The notes below the pieces were generated by a model. That model saw nothing but the letters and a program-made list of their open reading frames with translations, made no database searches and was not told where the DNA came from. A program made the position numbers and the translations under genes. Below, one piece after another: positions 1-5,348 of a DNA stretch of 5,348 bases (the stretch's first letter is position 1; the number at the start of each line of letters is the position of its first letter). The DNA lies in contig JALGWK010000218.1 in NCBI GenBank assembly GCA_025774205.1, positions 1 to 5,348 of the forward strand, read 5' to 3'. Source of the DNA: a bacterium. GTDB lineage: Bacteria > Blakebacterota > Blakebacteria > Blakebacterales > Blakebacteraceae.

Positions 1-113
1 TCATCATCCTCCTGCCTTCCATCCTTGCGATCCTTGCGGGACTCCTCTGGTGGCGATACCGCCGGAGGCCGGGGAAGGGGATGGCTGTGACCGCGTCGGT
101 TGCGGAGGAATAG
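1..113 (+). CDS. C-terminal end of a GldG-like ABC transporter auxiliary membrane protein (5' truncated by window edge)
   Basis: Reading from base 3, 36 codons stay open to a TAG at 111-113. They encode a hydrophobic stretch (IILLPSILAILAGLLWW) followed by a basic tail (RYRRRPGKG) and a short polar end. This is a last transmembrane helix with a cytoplasmic positive anchor. GldG-type proteins (ABC_transp_aux family) typically end this way, with a large extracytoplasmic domain before a final helix and an arginine-rich tail. The stronger evidence is context: the next gene, 3 nt downstream, encodes a DUF4340 protein, and GldG-like and DUF4340 genes are habitual neighbours in gliding-type ABC exporter cassettes. 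The assignment is an inference, because almost all of the gene lies outside the window. It could be another membrane protein with a C-terminal anchor. Confidence 0.6.
   Translation, partial: IILLPSILAILAGLLWWRYRRRPGKGMAVTASVAEE
104..108 (+). promoter_or_regulatory. Ribosome binding site of the DUF4340 gene
   Basis: GGAGG lies 8 nt before the ATG at 117 and inside the last codons of the upstream gene, whose stop is at 111-113. This is strong, well-spaced support for the start at 117 and for translational coupling of the two genes. Confidence 0.8.
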
Positions 114-116
114 AAC

Positions 117-1091
117 ATGACCGGAAGCACACGGAAATTGCTGATCACATTCGGGATCCTGCTGGTGGTCACTGTCGCCTGGACCACGCTGGAACGGCGC
201 CAGACCACCTCCCGGGTCCGTACCTTCGACCGGGTAGAGGTCGAGGATGTGACCCGGATATCCATCAGCGGCAAGGGCAACGAAGTCAACCTGGAGAAGC
301 GGGGAGGGACCTGGATCATAACCGAACCGCTGGAGTATCCCGCCAACCAGACCCTGGTGGAAGACCTGCTCGAGAAGGCGGGTGAGCTCGCGACCGTGAA
401 CGTCGTTTCGAGCAATCCGGCGAACCACGACCTGTACGAGGTCGGGACTGATACCGGAGTTCTCGTTCAGCTCTACGGCGGGCAGGAAGGTAACCGGCGA
501 ATGCTGTCGGTCTTTATCGGGAAGATGACCAGCGATTTCAACCATACCTACATCCGCCGGTTCTCCGAGGATGACGTCCATACCGCCAGCGGACTCGTGA
601 GCGGCTATTTCAACAAGACCGTCAGCGCCTGGCGCGACCGGACGATCTTCTCCCTGCCGCTGGAGAGCCTCGAACAGGTCTCGGTCGTCGGAGAGGACAC
701 CGATTACACGCTCGCCCGGCGGGGCAGCCTGCCGGAGGCGCCCGATGCGCCCTGGGTGATCCGGACCGCTGATGGAGTGACCGCGGCTGACTCCCTCCAG
801 GCCATGACCATCATCCGGAGGGTTGCCACTCTGACCGCATCCGCGTTCCCGGAACCTGGTGAAGTGATCGAAGCCGACTGGGAGAATCCGCTGCTGACGA
901 TTACCGGTCGACTCGTCGACGGTTCACTGATCGAAGTGACGGCGTTCGACAGGCCGGAGGACAGCAGCAGGTACTATGTGAAAACAGGTGGGGGCGAGAC
1001 GGTCTTCCTGATGTACCGAAGCAACCTCGATGCGGTCCTGCGCCCGGTCGAGGACCTGATGGCGAAGGAGGAGGCAGGATCGGGATTCTGA
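117..1091 (+). CDS. DUF4340 domain-containing, membrane-anchored protein
   Basis: The product is 324 aa with a short basic N-terminus and one transmembrane helix at about residues 7-25 (LLITFGILLVVTVAW). The rest is a mostly beta/alpha extracytoplasmic domain. Features I recognise from the DUF4340 family are the motif WIITEPLEYPAN at about 66-77 followed by a helix (VEDLLEKAGEL), a LYEVG element at about 106-110, strands ending in FIGK (133-136), a TYIRR strand at 144-148, and the WRDRTIF segment at 172-178. A second WVIRTADG-type repeat at about 213-220 is again followed by a helix. Length and topology are normal for the family. No enzymatic motif is visible. Family members accompany GldA/GldF/GldG-type ABC exporters and their molecular role is not known. 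An accessory role at the exporter's extracytoplasmic face is inferred. The start is set by the GGAGG 8 nt upstream. The gene follows the GldG-like stop by 3 nt and ends 16 nt before the next start, so it sits inside an operon. Confidence 0.85.
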   Translation: MTGSTRKLLITFGILLVVTVAWTTLERRQTTSRVRTFDRVEVEDVTRISISGKGNEVNLEKRGGTWIITEPLEYPANQTLVEDLLEKAGELATVNVVSSNPANHDLYEVGTDTGVLVQLYGGQEGNRRMLSVFIGKMTSDFNHTYIRRFSEDDVHTASGLVSGYFNKTVSAWRDRTIFSLPLESLEQVSVVGEDTDYTLARRGSLPEAPDAPWVIRTADGVTAADSLQAMTIIRRVATLTASAFPEPGEVIEADWENPLLTITGRLVDGSLIEVTAFDRPEDSSRYYVKTGGGETVFLMYRSNLDAVLRPVEDLMAKEEAGSGF

Positions 1092-1101
1092 GTGCTACCA
1101 T

Positions 1102-1119
1102 GGGAGGATGAAACCTCTC
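1102..1119 (+). promoter_or_regulatory. Shine-Dalgarno-containing hairpin with the start codon in the loop
   Basis: GGGAGG (1102-1107) directly abuts the ATG at 1108. It can pair with CCTCTC (1114-1119), giving a 6-bp stem with one G-U pair and a 6-nt loop, ATGAAA, that holds the start codon. The only purine-rich ribosome-binding sequence is therefore in the stem. It is also too close to this ATG for optimal use, and it is 15 nt from the next in-frame ATG at 1123. An ATG at 1100 opens a three-codon frame (M-G-G-stop) whose TGA overlaps the real start. The pairing is visible in the sequence, but any regulatory effect is an inference. Confidence 0.35.
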
Positions 1120-1716
1120 CAGATGCCGCCGGCCTGGGAGCGGATCGGCGATGACGGTCCGCTCACGGCGTTCTTCGGTACCATCTTTGATGTGCTCCGG
1201 GCGCCCCTCCGCTTTTTTGATGCGCTTCCCCCGTCAGGACCGGTCGTGTCCGTCATCGGGTTCTGGCTGCTCACGACCCTGCCGCCCATGGTCATCTCCG
1301 GCATCAGCGCCTGGACCTTCCTCCAGGAGATGCTCGAGATCATCGTCACGACGCCCCAGCCGATGTCCTTCAGCATCCCGTGGTGGGTTTTCGTGATCGT
1401 GGCCCCGATCCTCCAGTTCGCCTCCCTGCTGGCTGATATCTGCGCGGTCCACATCCTCCTGAAGATGATGGGGCATGACCGGGGAGGATGGCGCGGCAGC
1501 TTCAGGGCCGGCGGATATGCCTCCGCCCCGGCCGTCTTCGGTTACATCCCCTATATCGGCGCCATGGTGGGGGGGCTGTGGATGGGAGTGCTGCAGTTCG
1601 TGGGGCTGAAACGGATCCACCAGGTTCCGACCGGGATCCTCCTCCTGGCCTACCTCCTCCCGGTCGTGGTGATACTCATCCTGGCCGCGGCGGCGATGGT
1701 CATCGCGATCTCGTCG
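1108..1716 (+). other. Yip1-like membrane domain (codons 1-203)
   Basis: This part could be a complete small membrane protein by itself. Bacterial Yip1-family proteins are typically of about this size, with an N-terminal cytoplasmic helix of the type seen at DVLRAPLRFFDALP and about five membrane segments. Positive-inside reading fits a cytoplasmic N-terminus: the loop at 118-133 (KMMGHDRGGWRGSFR) and LKRIHQVP at 167-174 are basic, while the loop at 70-91 is acidic or neutral. Yip1 domains act in membrane trafficking in eukaryotes, and their bacterial role is unknown. Confidence 0.65.
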
Positions 1717-4389
1717 ATGTTCCTCCGCCGATCCCGATCAACCAGCCCCGGGTCGTTCGCTCCGGCCCTGATGGTCCTGGCCCTCCTGATGCTGGCGGTC
1801 GCTCCATCGGTCACCCGGGCCCAGACAGCTCAGCCTCTCAACTTCGCTCCGGAGAAAGGAGCGTGGCCGGTCGGGTCCCTCGCGGATGATGAATGGGTTC
1901 TGCGGGGTCCGGCCCGACCGGGTGCCTTCATCGACGCGATCGGCCCTTCGGCGGTCTGGATGGGCACCGAGCAGGGCATCCTCGAAGCGTGGATCTGGCC
2001 GTGGAAGATCTTTCATCAGTTCAACCTGGCAGCCCGGACCGGTGAGGTGGGGAGTGAGATCGACCTGAGCGAGCTGGCCCGCACGGTTGAAGTGCGTCCC
2101 TTCGGGGTTCAGATCACCTACGTTCATTCCCGCTTCCAGATCAGGCAGACTCTCTTCGCGCATACCGTCGACCCGGTGCTGGTCATGCTTCTCGAGGTGG
2201 ACACCTCCACCGATCTCACGCTCGTGGCCTCCTTCATCCCCGATCTCCTGCCGATGTGGCCCGCCGGCATGGGGGGGCAGTACGCATACTTCGACGCGGG
2301 CGCTCCCGGTTATGTGCTGGGTGAGAGCCGGGGGAAGGTGAACGCCGTGGTCGGGTCGCCCGACGCTTCGCGGGGATCGTCAGCGCCTGCTCATCAACTG
2401 GCCGGCGCCAACGCCTTCGAGATCCCCGTCACCCGGGAGCGGGCCGGAGAGGGGCCGGTGGTGATGGTCATCACCGGGGGAGAGGAGGATCGGCAGGAAA
2501 CGATCGATCGCTACCGGAGGACGGCCGCCCGGGGCAGCGGACTGCTCGCAGAGCGGAAACAGGCCTGGGCCGACGGTCCCGGCGTGGTAGGACTCGTTCT
2601 ACCTGATCCCATGCTCGAAGAGGCGTACCGCTGGGCGGTGAGTTCACTGACCGATGGCCACCAGTCCACCCCGGGACTCGGCACCGGACTGGTGGCAGGC
2701 TTCGGCCCCACCGGGAGCGGCTATCGACCCGGGTTCTCCTGGTATTTCGGGGGGGATACCAGCATCAACTCCTTCGGCCTGGTGGCAGCCGGGCAGGGGT
2801 GGGTCCTGGCCGACGCCTTCCCCTTCCTGGAGGGGTTCCAGCGCGAGGACGGGAAGATGATGCATGAACTGACCCGCTCGGCAGAGCTGCTCGACTGGTT
2901 CGGCGAGTATCCCTACGCCTTCATCCACGGTGACACGACCCCGTTCTACATCGTTGCCCTCGCCAATTACATCCGCTGGACCGATGACCGGGCCCTCCTC
3001 GAGCGATCGTGGCCTCACCTGATGAAGGCCTACGAGTTCGGACTGTGGGCCGACGAAGACGGCGACGGCCTGATGGACAACTCCCGCGCGGGACTCGGAG
3101 CCTCGGAACTGGGAAGTCTGCGGGAGGGGCTCAGGACCGGGGTCTTCATCGCCACGGTCTGGACCAGGGCGCTCTCCGATCTCGCCTACCTGGCCCGATT
3201 GAGGGGAGAGGAGGAGCTGGCGCCCCGGTTCGAGTCGGAACATCAGCGCGCCCGGGAGCGGCTGGCCGAACTCTTCATCGACCCGGAAACCGGGACCCTC
3301 AACTTCGGCGTGGCGGTCAGCGGCGAGCCGAAGAACGACGCCACCGCCTGGGCCGCGTTCCCGATCGTGTTCGGACTCCTCGAGGGTGAGGCAGCTGAGA
3401 ACACCCTCGACGTGGTCGCCTCGGCGAGGATCACGACCGACTGGGGTACCCGGATGCTCTCGGAGGACAATCCCTTCTACGATCCGGTCGGGTACAACAA
3501 CGGCGCGGTCTGGCCCTTCCTGACCGGCTATGTGGCCATGGCTGAATACGCCGCTGGTCGCCGCTACGCCGGCTATCAGCATCTGCAGCAGGCGGCCGGC
3601 AATACCTGGATCGATGCTCTCGGACGACACCCGGAGGTGATGTCGGGTGATTATTTCACCGCCCTGGAGACGACCGTTCCCCACCAGCTCTTCTCCTCCA
3701 GTCCCGTGCCTGCCAACCTCATCCGGGGTGTGCTCGGTCTGGAACTCGACCTGCCGAACAACCGGATCACCGTTACCCCGCAGCTGCCGGGCGGGTGGAC
3801 GAATCTGCAGATGTACGACTATCCCCTGCCGGGAGGAGGATCTCTCGGATTGAATCTCACCAGGACCTATGAGGGGCGTGAGGTAACCTATTCCCTGTTT
3901 GTCAGCGGTCCCGAGGATCTCACCATCCGGTTCGCGCCCCGGCCGAATGTTCTGGAACGACTGAGCGGCGGGGGTGTCGAGGAGGGACGGCTCCGTTCCG
4001 GAAGATCTACCCTGGCAGTCAGAGGACGGCGCGGATTCGAACTCGACCTGGACGGCCTCCGCTGGGGAAGTGTGGAGGAAGGTCCGGTCAGGTCTGCTCC
4101 CAGGGAAGGGGATCCGCCGACAGGCCTGCGGGTGATCAGGGTCGAGGAGGAGGGGGAACGTGTTGTCCGCCTGGTCCTGGAGGGTCGTGCTGGATATGTC
4201 TATCGTCTGCCCTGTCTTACGCCCTCAGCGATCGAAGAGGTCATGGCTGATGACATCGAGGTCGAGGACGGATGGAATTTTGTCCTTGAGGAGCGCAGCG
4301 TGCTGCTCTTTACGGTTGCCGAGGATGACGGCATGGCGGTCGGAGTCGATGACTACCGGCGGTTCACCATCAGACTGAGAATCAGGTAG
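1108..4389 (+). CDS. Yip1-type membrane domain fused to a six-hairpin glycosidase (glycogen-debranching/GH63-like)
   Basis: This 1093-aa frame has several parts. Residues 1-205 form a Yip1-like multi-pass membrane domain: an amphipathic lead-in (IFDVLRAPLRFFDALPPSG, about 26-44), then hydrophobic segments at about 46-69, 92-117, 137-167 (probably a hairpin) and 175-205. Residues 206-238 look like an internal signal peptide. Residues 240-490 form a beta-rich N-terminal domain. Residues 500-860 form an (alpha/alpha)6 catalytic barrel with the motifs FSWYFGGDT (543-551), FIHGDTTPFYIVALANY (605-621), ADEDGDGLMD (648-657), KNDATAWAAFP (742-752), GYNNGAVWPF (795-804) and EVMSGDYF (843-850). D550, D609 and E843 are candidate active-site acids by position relative to glycogen-debranching and GH63-type enzymes. 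Residues 860-945 resemble the beta domain that closes such enzymes, and 950-1093 form a further unrecognised beta-rich region. The likely reaction is hydrolysis of an alpha-glucan or other alpha-linked sugar outside the cytoplasm, but the substrate cannot be read from the sequence. The start at 1108 has an abutting GGGAGG. M6 (base 1123) is an alternative. Confidence 0.8.
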   Translation: MKPLQMPPAWERIGDDGPLTAFFGTIFDVLRAPLRFFDALPPSGPVVSVIGFWLLTTLPPMVISGISAWTFLQEMLEIIVTTPQPMSFSIPWWVFVIVAPILQFASLLADICAVHILLKMMGHDRGGWRGSFRAGGYASAPAVFGYIPYIGAMVGGLWMGVLQFVGLKRIHQVPTGILLLAYLLPVVVILILAAAAMVIAISSMFLRRSRSTSPGSFAPALMVLALLMLAVAPSVTRAQTAQPLNFAPEKGAWPVGSLADDEWVLRGPARPGAFIDAIGPSAVWMGTEQGILEAWIWPWKIFHQFNLAARTGEVGSEIDLSELARTVEVRPFGVQITYVHSRFQIRQTLFAHTVDPVLVMLLEVDTSTDLTLVASFIPDLLPMWPAGMGGQYAYFDAGAPGYVLGESRGKVNAVVGSPDASRGSSAPAHQLAGANAFEIPVTRERAGEGPVVMVITGGEEDRQETIDRYRRTAARGSGLLAERKQAWADGPGVVGLVLPDPMLEEAYRWAVSSLTDGHQSTPGLGTGLVAGFGPTGSGYRPGFSWYFGGDTSINSFGLVAAGQGWVLADAFPFLEGFQREDGKMMHELTRSAELLDWFGEYPYAFIHGDTTPFYIVALANYIRWTDDRALLERSWPHLMKAYEFGLWADEDGDGLMDNSRAGLGASELGSLREGLRTGVFIATVWTRALSDLAYLARLRGEEELAPRFESEHQRARERLAELFIDPETGTLNFGVAVSGEPKNDATAWAAFPIVFGLLEGEAAENTLDVVASARITTDWGTRMLSEDNPFYDPVGYNNGAVWPFLTGYVAMAEYAAGRRYAGYQHLQQAAGNTWIDALGRHPEVMSGDYFTALETTVPHQLFSSSPVPANLIRGVLGLELDLPNNRITVTPQLPGGWTNLQMYDYPLPGGGSLGLNLTRTYEGREVTYSLFVSGPEDLTIRFAPRPNVLERLSGGGVEEGRLRSGRSTLAVRGRRGFELDLDGLRWGSVEEGPVRSAPREGDPPTGLRVIRVEEEGERVVRLVLEGRAGYVYRLPCLTPSAIEEVMADDIEVEDGWNFVLEERSVLLFTVAEDDGMAVGVDDYRRFTIRLRIR
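1717..1821 (+). other. Internal signal-peptide-like segment (codons 204-238)
   Basis: Codon 204 is an ATG. It is followed by a basic region (FLRRSRSTSPGS), a hydrophobic core (FAPALMVLALLMLAVAP, about 217-233) and SVTRA|QTAQ, which satisfies the small-residue rule of signal peptidase I at -3 (T236) and -1 (A238). The order n-region, h-region, c-region is what a free secretory protein would show at its N-terminus. The minus-strand barrel protein in this window ends its own signal peptide with the same TRA|Q. I see no good ribosome-binding site before base 1717, so internal initiation is not directly supported. The segment could instead be a sixth membrane helix. Confidence 0.6.
1822..3936 (+). 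other. Six-hairpin glycosidase region with N- and C-terminal beta domains (codons 239-943)
   Basis: This is the predicted extracytoplasmic enzyme part. The order is beta-sandwich-like N-terminal domain (strands such as VEVRPFGVQITYVHSRFQIRQ at about 327-347), a linker helix around 478-487, and the helical barrel (500-860) with repeating helix-turn-acidic motifs. The closing beta domain has RGVLGLELDLPNNRITVTPQ, the usual 'region/layout of products' strand pattern seen at the C-terminus of bacterial debranching-type and GH65-like enzymes. The motif GGDT at 548-551 stands where many glycogen-debranching enzymes have GRDT, so the usual arginine is glycine here. The family assignment is by motif memory only, and exact GH family membership is uncertain. 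Confidence 0.65.
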
Positions 4390-4462
4390 GGATCACTGAT
4401 CGTCTCTGCCCGGCAGGAGCCGTTCCGGAAAGAACCCGCTGTTCGCGAAGTGGCGCCCGTCG
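4390..4462. other. Convergent intergenic gap, no clear terminator
   Basis: Seventy-three bases separate two convergent stops. CTCTGC-CCG-GCAGGAG around 4406-4421 can form only a short stem of about five pairs with a 3-nt loop, and no T-run follows on either strand. GTTC/GAAC also pair weakly. Neither qualifies as an intrinsic terminator. Termination here, if any, may be Rho-dependent or occur elsewhere. Confidence 0.5.
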
Positions 4463-5131
4463 TTACTTCACCTCACCGGCGGCGAAACCGGTCATGAGCG
4501 TGAGGGAGAGCCAACGCGTCTTCATCTTCCCCGTGCTCGGGGTAGGCGAGGTCACCTCGGAAAAATGAATGGTGAAGGTCACGTCGAATCCCGGACCATC
4601 ACTGTGCCGGTTCATCACCCCCATACCGATCGAATAGCCGGGAACGTGATCAAACCCCTCCACAAGCAGATCTCCGGCATCGGTGGCCTGGCTCTCGAAG
4701 CGGTACCGTCCAACACCACCCTGCAGGTAGGTGAGGGCCTCGTCCATCTCCGAGATCACCACCCGCACGCCCGCCTGGCCGATATTAAAGCCCTGCTTTG
4801 GATTCTGGATAAATATTGCGTTTTCCTCAAGCATCGAGGTGTCGTATCCGAATCTCGGCCGCGAGAGGCCGGCAAAGAGCGCGAAGCCCCTGGTCACGGC
4901 CGCATGCAGTCTGAATTCGAGACCGAAGCTCGAAGTAGCGAATCCACCCCGGAACAGTTCAGTGGCGCCCAGATCGCCGATCGGCATGCAGAACGATACA
5001 CCTGCCTGGAGGATTAAGCGGGGAGGAGCGTCCACCGGGGCTCTCTGGACCGGTCCGATCTGGGCCCTGGTGTCTTCAGAGAAGGGCAGACAGAGGATAA
5101 TGAGGCACAACAGCAGAGGGATCAGGCGCAT
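4463..5131 (-). CDS. Signal-peptide-bearing outer-membrane beta-barrel-like protein
   Basis: The product is 222 aa. Residues 1-23 are a typical signal peptide: M-R, hydrophobic LIPLLLCLIILCLPF, then SEDTRA|Q for signal peptidase I. The cysteines at 10 and 14 do not fit a lipobox, so a lipoprotein is unlikely. After a proline-rich linker (24-37), alternating polar/hydrophobic strands follow: RLILQAGVSF, SSFGLEFRLHAAV, GFALFAGLSRPRFGYD, FNIGQAGVRVVIS, LTYLQGGVGRYRFES, PGYSIGMGVM, GFDVTFTIHFSEV and WLSLTLMTGF. About eight strands with glycine/aromatic girdles suggest a small OmpA/OmpW-sized barrel, though I recognise no specific family. The frame is open upstream to 5254, but the extra 41 residues would bury the signal peptide inside the protein. 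AAAGGA sits 10 nt before the ATG at 5131, so that start is chosen. It is convergent with the glycosidase gene and is transcribed separately. Confidence 0.75.
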   Translation of the reverse strand: MRLIPLLLCLIILCLPFSEDTRAQIGPVQRAPVDAPPRLILQAGVSFCMPIGDLGATELFRGGFATSSFGLEFRLHAAVTRGFALFAGLSRPRFGYDTSMLEENAIFIQNPKQGFNIGQAGVRVVISEMDEALTYLQGGVGRYRFESQATDAGDLLVEGFDHVPGYSIGMGVMNRHSDGPGFDVTFTIHFSEVTSPTPSTGKMKTRWLSLTLMTGFAAGEVK

Positions 5132-5290
5132 CCTCGACAGGTCCTTTCTGGCGGGTGCCAGATATATCTCGATGGTCGTCACGGCTTCGCCGACACGCCG
5201 GTTGAGCAGTATCCTGACTGTACAGATAACGGAGTGGTCCCGGTTCCTGTCCACCCAATAATGTGACCATCCTCCGACCAGCTTCCACGG
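5132..5290 (-). other. Leader region upstream of the barrel protein gene
   Basis: This stretch of about 160 nt holds no gene I can support. It contains the ribosome binding site and, 29-38 nt before the start, a perfect 10-bp AT-rich palindrome, AGATATATCT (5160-5169), which stands out in otherwise GC-rich DNA. TATATC within it could serve as a -10 element, but nothing resembling TTGACA lies at the right distance, so no promoter is called. Confidence 0.4.
5142..5147 (-). promoter_or_regulatory. Ribosome binding site of the barrel protein gene
   Basis: AAAGGA on the minus strand lies 10 nt before the ATG at 5131. Together with the signal peptide that begins there, it decides the start in favour of 5131 over the upstream in-frame start at 5254. 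Confidence 0.6.
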
Positions 5291-5347
5291 TCAGTCCCCC
5301 TTCATCAGAATCGTTCCACTCCCTGTCGGTCCCGACGGCAGCCGCGA
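5291..5347 (-). CDS. Possible C-terminal tail of an upstream minus-strand gene (truncated by window edge)
   Basis: Read on the minus strand from 5347, 18 codons (SRLPSGPTGSGTILMKGD) run to a TGA at 5293-5291. The end R-L-x-S-G...x-I-L-M-K is reminiscent of the last strands of FlgD-like/type IX sorting-type Ig domains, which often finish in a pattern such as YRL..G....KMVLLK. The fragment is too short to prove coding. Another minus-strand frame also stays open across the window edge, down to 5076, and its composition is not clearly worse. Treat this as a hint that a gene ends here. Confidence 0.25.
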   Translation of the reverse strand, partial: SRLPSGPTGSGTILMKGD

Positions 5348-5348
5348 C

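Noticed and set aside
2644-3684. Long minus-strand frame (346 codons) opposite the glycosidase barrel
   Set aside because: It is antisense to a gene with clear motifs. Its product is rich in G, P, E and R without hydrophobic pattern or recognisable domain, as expected for a shadow frame in GC-rich DNA.
4406-4421. Candidate terminator hairpin between the convergent genes
   Set aside because: The stem is only about five pairs, including a wobble, and no T-run follows on either strand.
5155-5191. Sigma-70 promoter for the barrel gene using TATATC as the -10
   Set aside because: The bases at the expected -35 position (GGCGAA or CGAAGC) do not resemble TTGACA.
5132-5254. N-terminal extension of the barrel protein to base 5254
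   Set aside because: It would place the clear signal peptide beginning at 5131 after 41 charged residues. A ribosome binding site precedes 5131, and the extension has no family character.
4731-5261. Plus-strand frame of 176 codons opposite the barrel gene
   Set aside because: It has no ribosome binding site or domain, and it is explained as the complement of a well-supported secreted barrel gene.
5076-5348. Alternative minus-strand frame open from the right edge to 5076
   Set aside because: It would overlap the barrel gene's start and signal peptide. Its product in the overlap is arginine- and proline-rich without pattern, so it is probably open by chance.

Overview
The window is GC-rich, with third codon positions that strongly favour G and C, and it is densely coding. 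It carries two blocks of genes that converge at about 4390-4460. The upstream plus-strand genes are the pair GldG-like ABC auxiliary protein plus DUF4340 protein, the usual tail of a gliding-type or ABC-2 exporter cassette. Periplasmic signal peptides and a beta-barrel protein indicate a Gram-negative (diderm) cell envelope. Together these suggest an environmental bacterium of the FCB group or Acidobacteriota (for example Gemmatimonadota, Latescibacterota or Eisenbacteria). That placement is an inference from style and gene content, not a demonstrated assignment.

Plus strand, 1-4389: the last 36 codons of a GldG-type membrane protein; a complete DUF4340 membrane-anchored protein (117-1091), starting 3 nt after the previous stop; then, 16 nt later, a single very long reading frame (1108-4389, 1093 aa). 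This frame joins a Yip1-type multi-pass membrane domain to a six-hairpin (alpha/alpha)6 glycosidase of the glycogen-debranching-enzyme/GH63-like kind, followed by beta-sandwich C-terminal regions. The three genes read as one operon: the gaps are minimal and no promoter is visible between them.

Minus strand, 5348-4463: a possible C-terminal tail of a gene entering from the right edge (weak), a roughly 160-nt leader, and a complete small outer-membrane beta-barrel-like protein with a clear signal peptide (5131-4463).

The most interesting point is the junction inside the long frame. After the Yip1 transmembrane segments there is a sequence that looks like an ordinary secretory signal peptide (codons 204-238, ending in a TRA|Q cleavage site). 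The same TRA|Q site ends the signal peptide of the neighbouring barrel protein. The locus may therefore be a true fusion of a membrane domain and a secreted glycosidase, two proteins made from one frame by internal initiation or by cleavage, or two adjacent genes merged by an indel. No RNA genes, mobile elements, CRISPR arrays or convincing terminators were seen.
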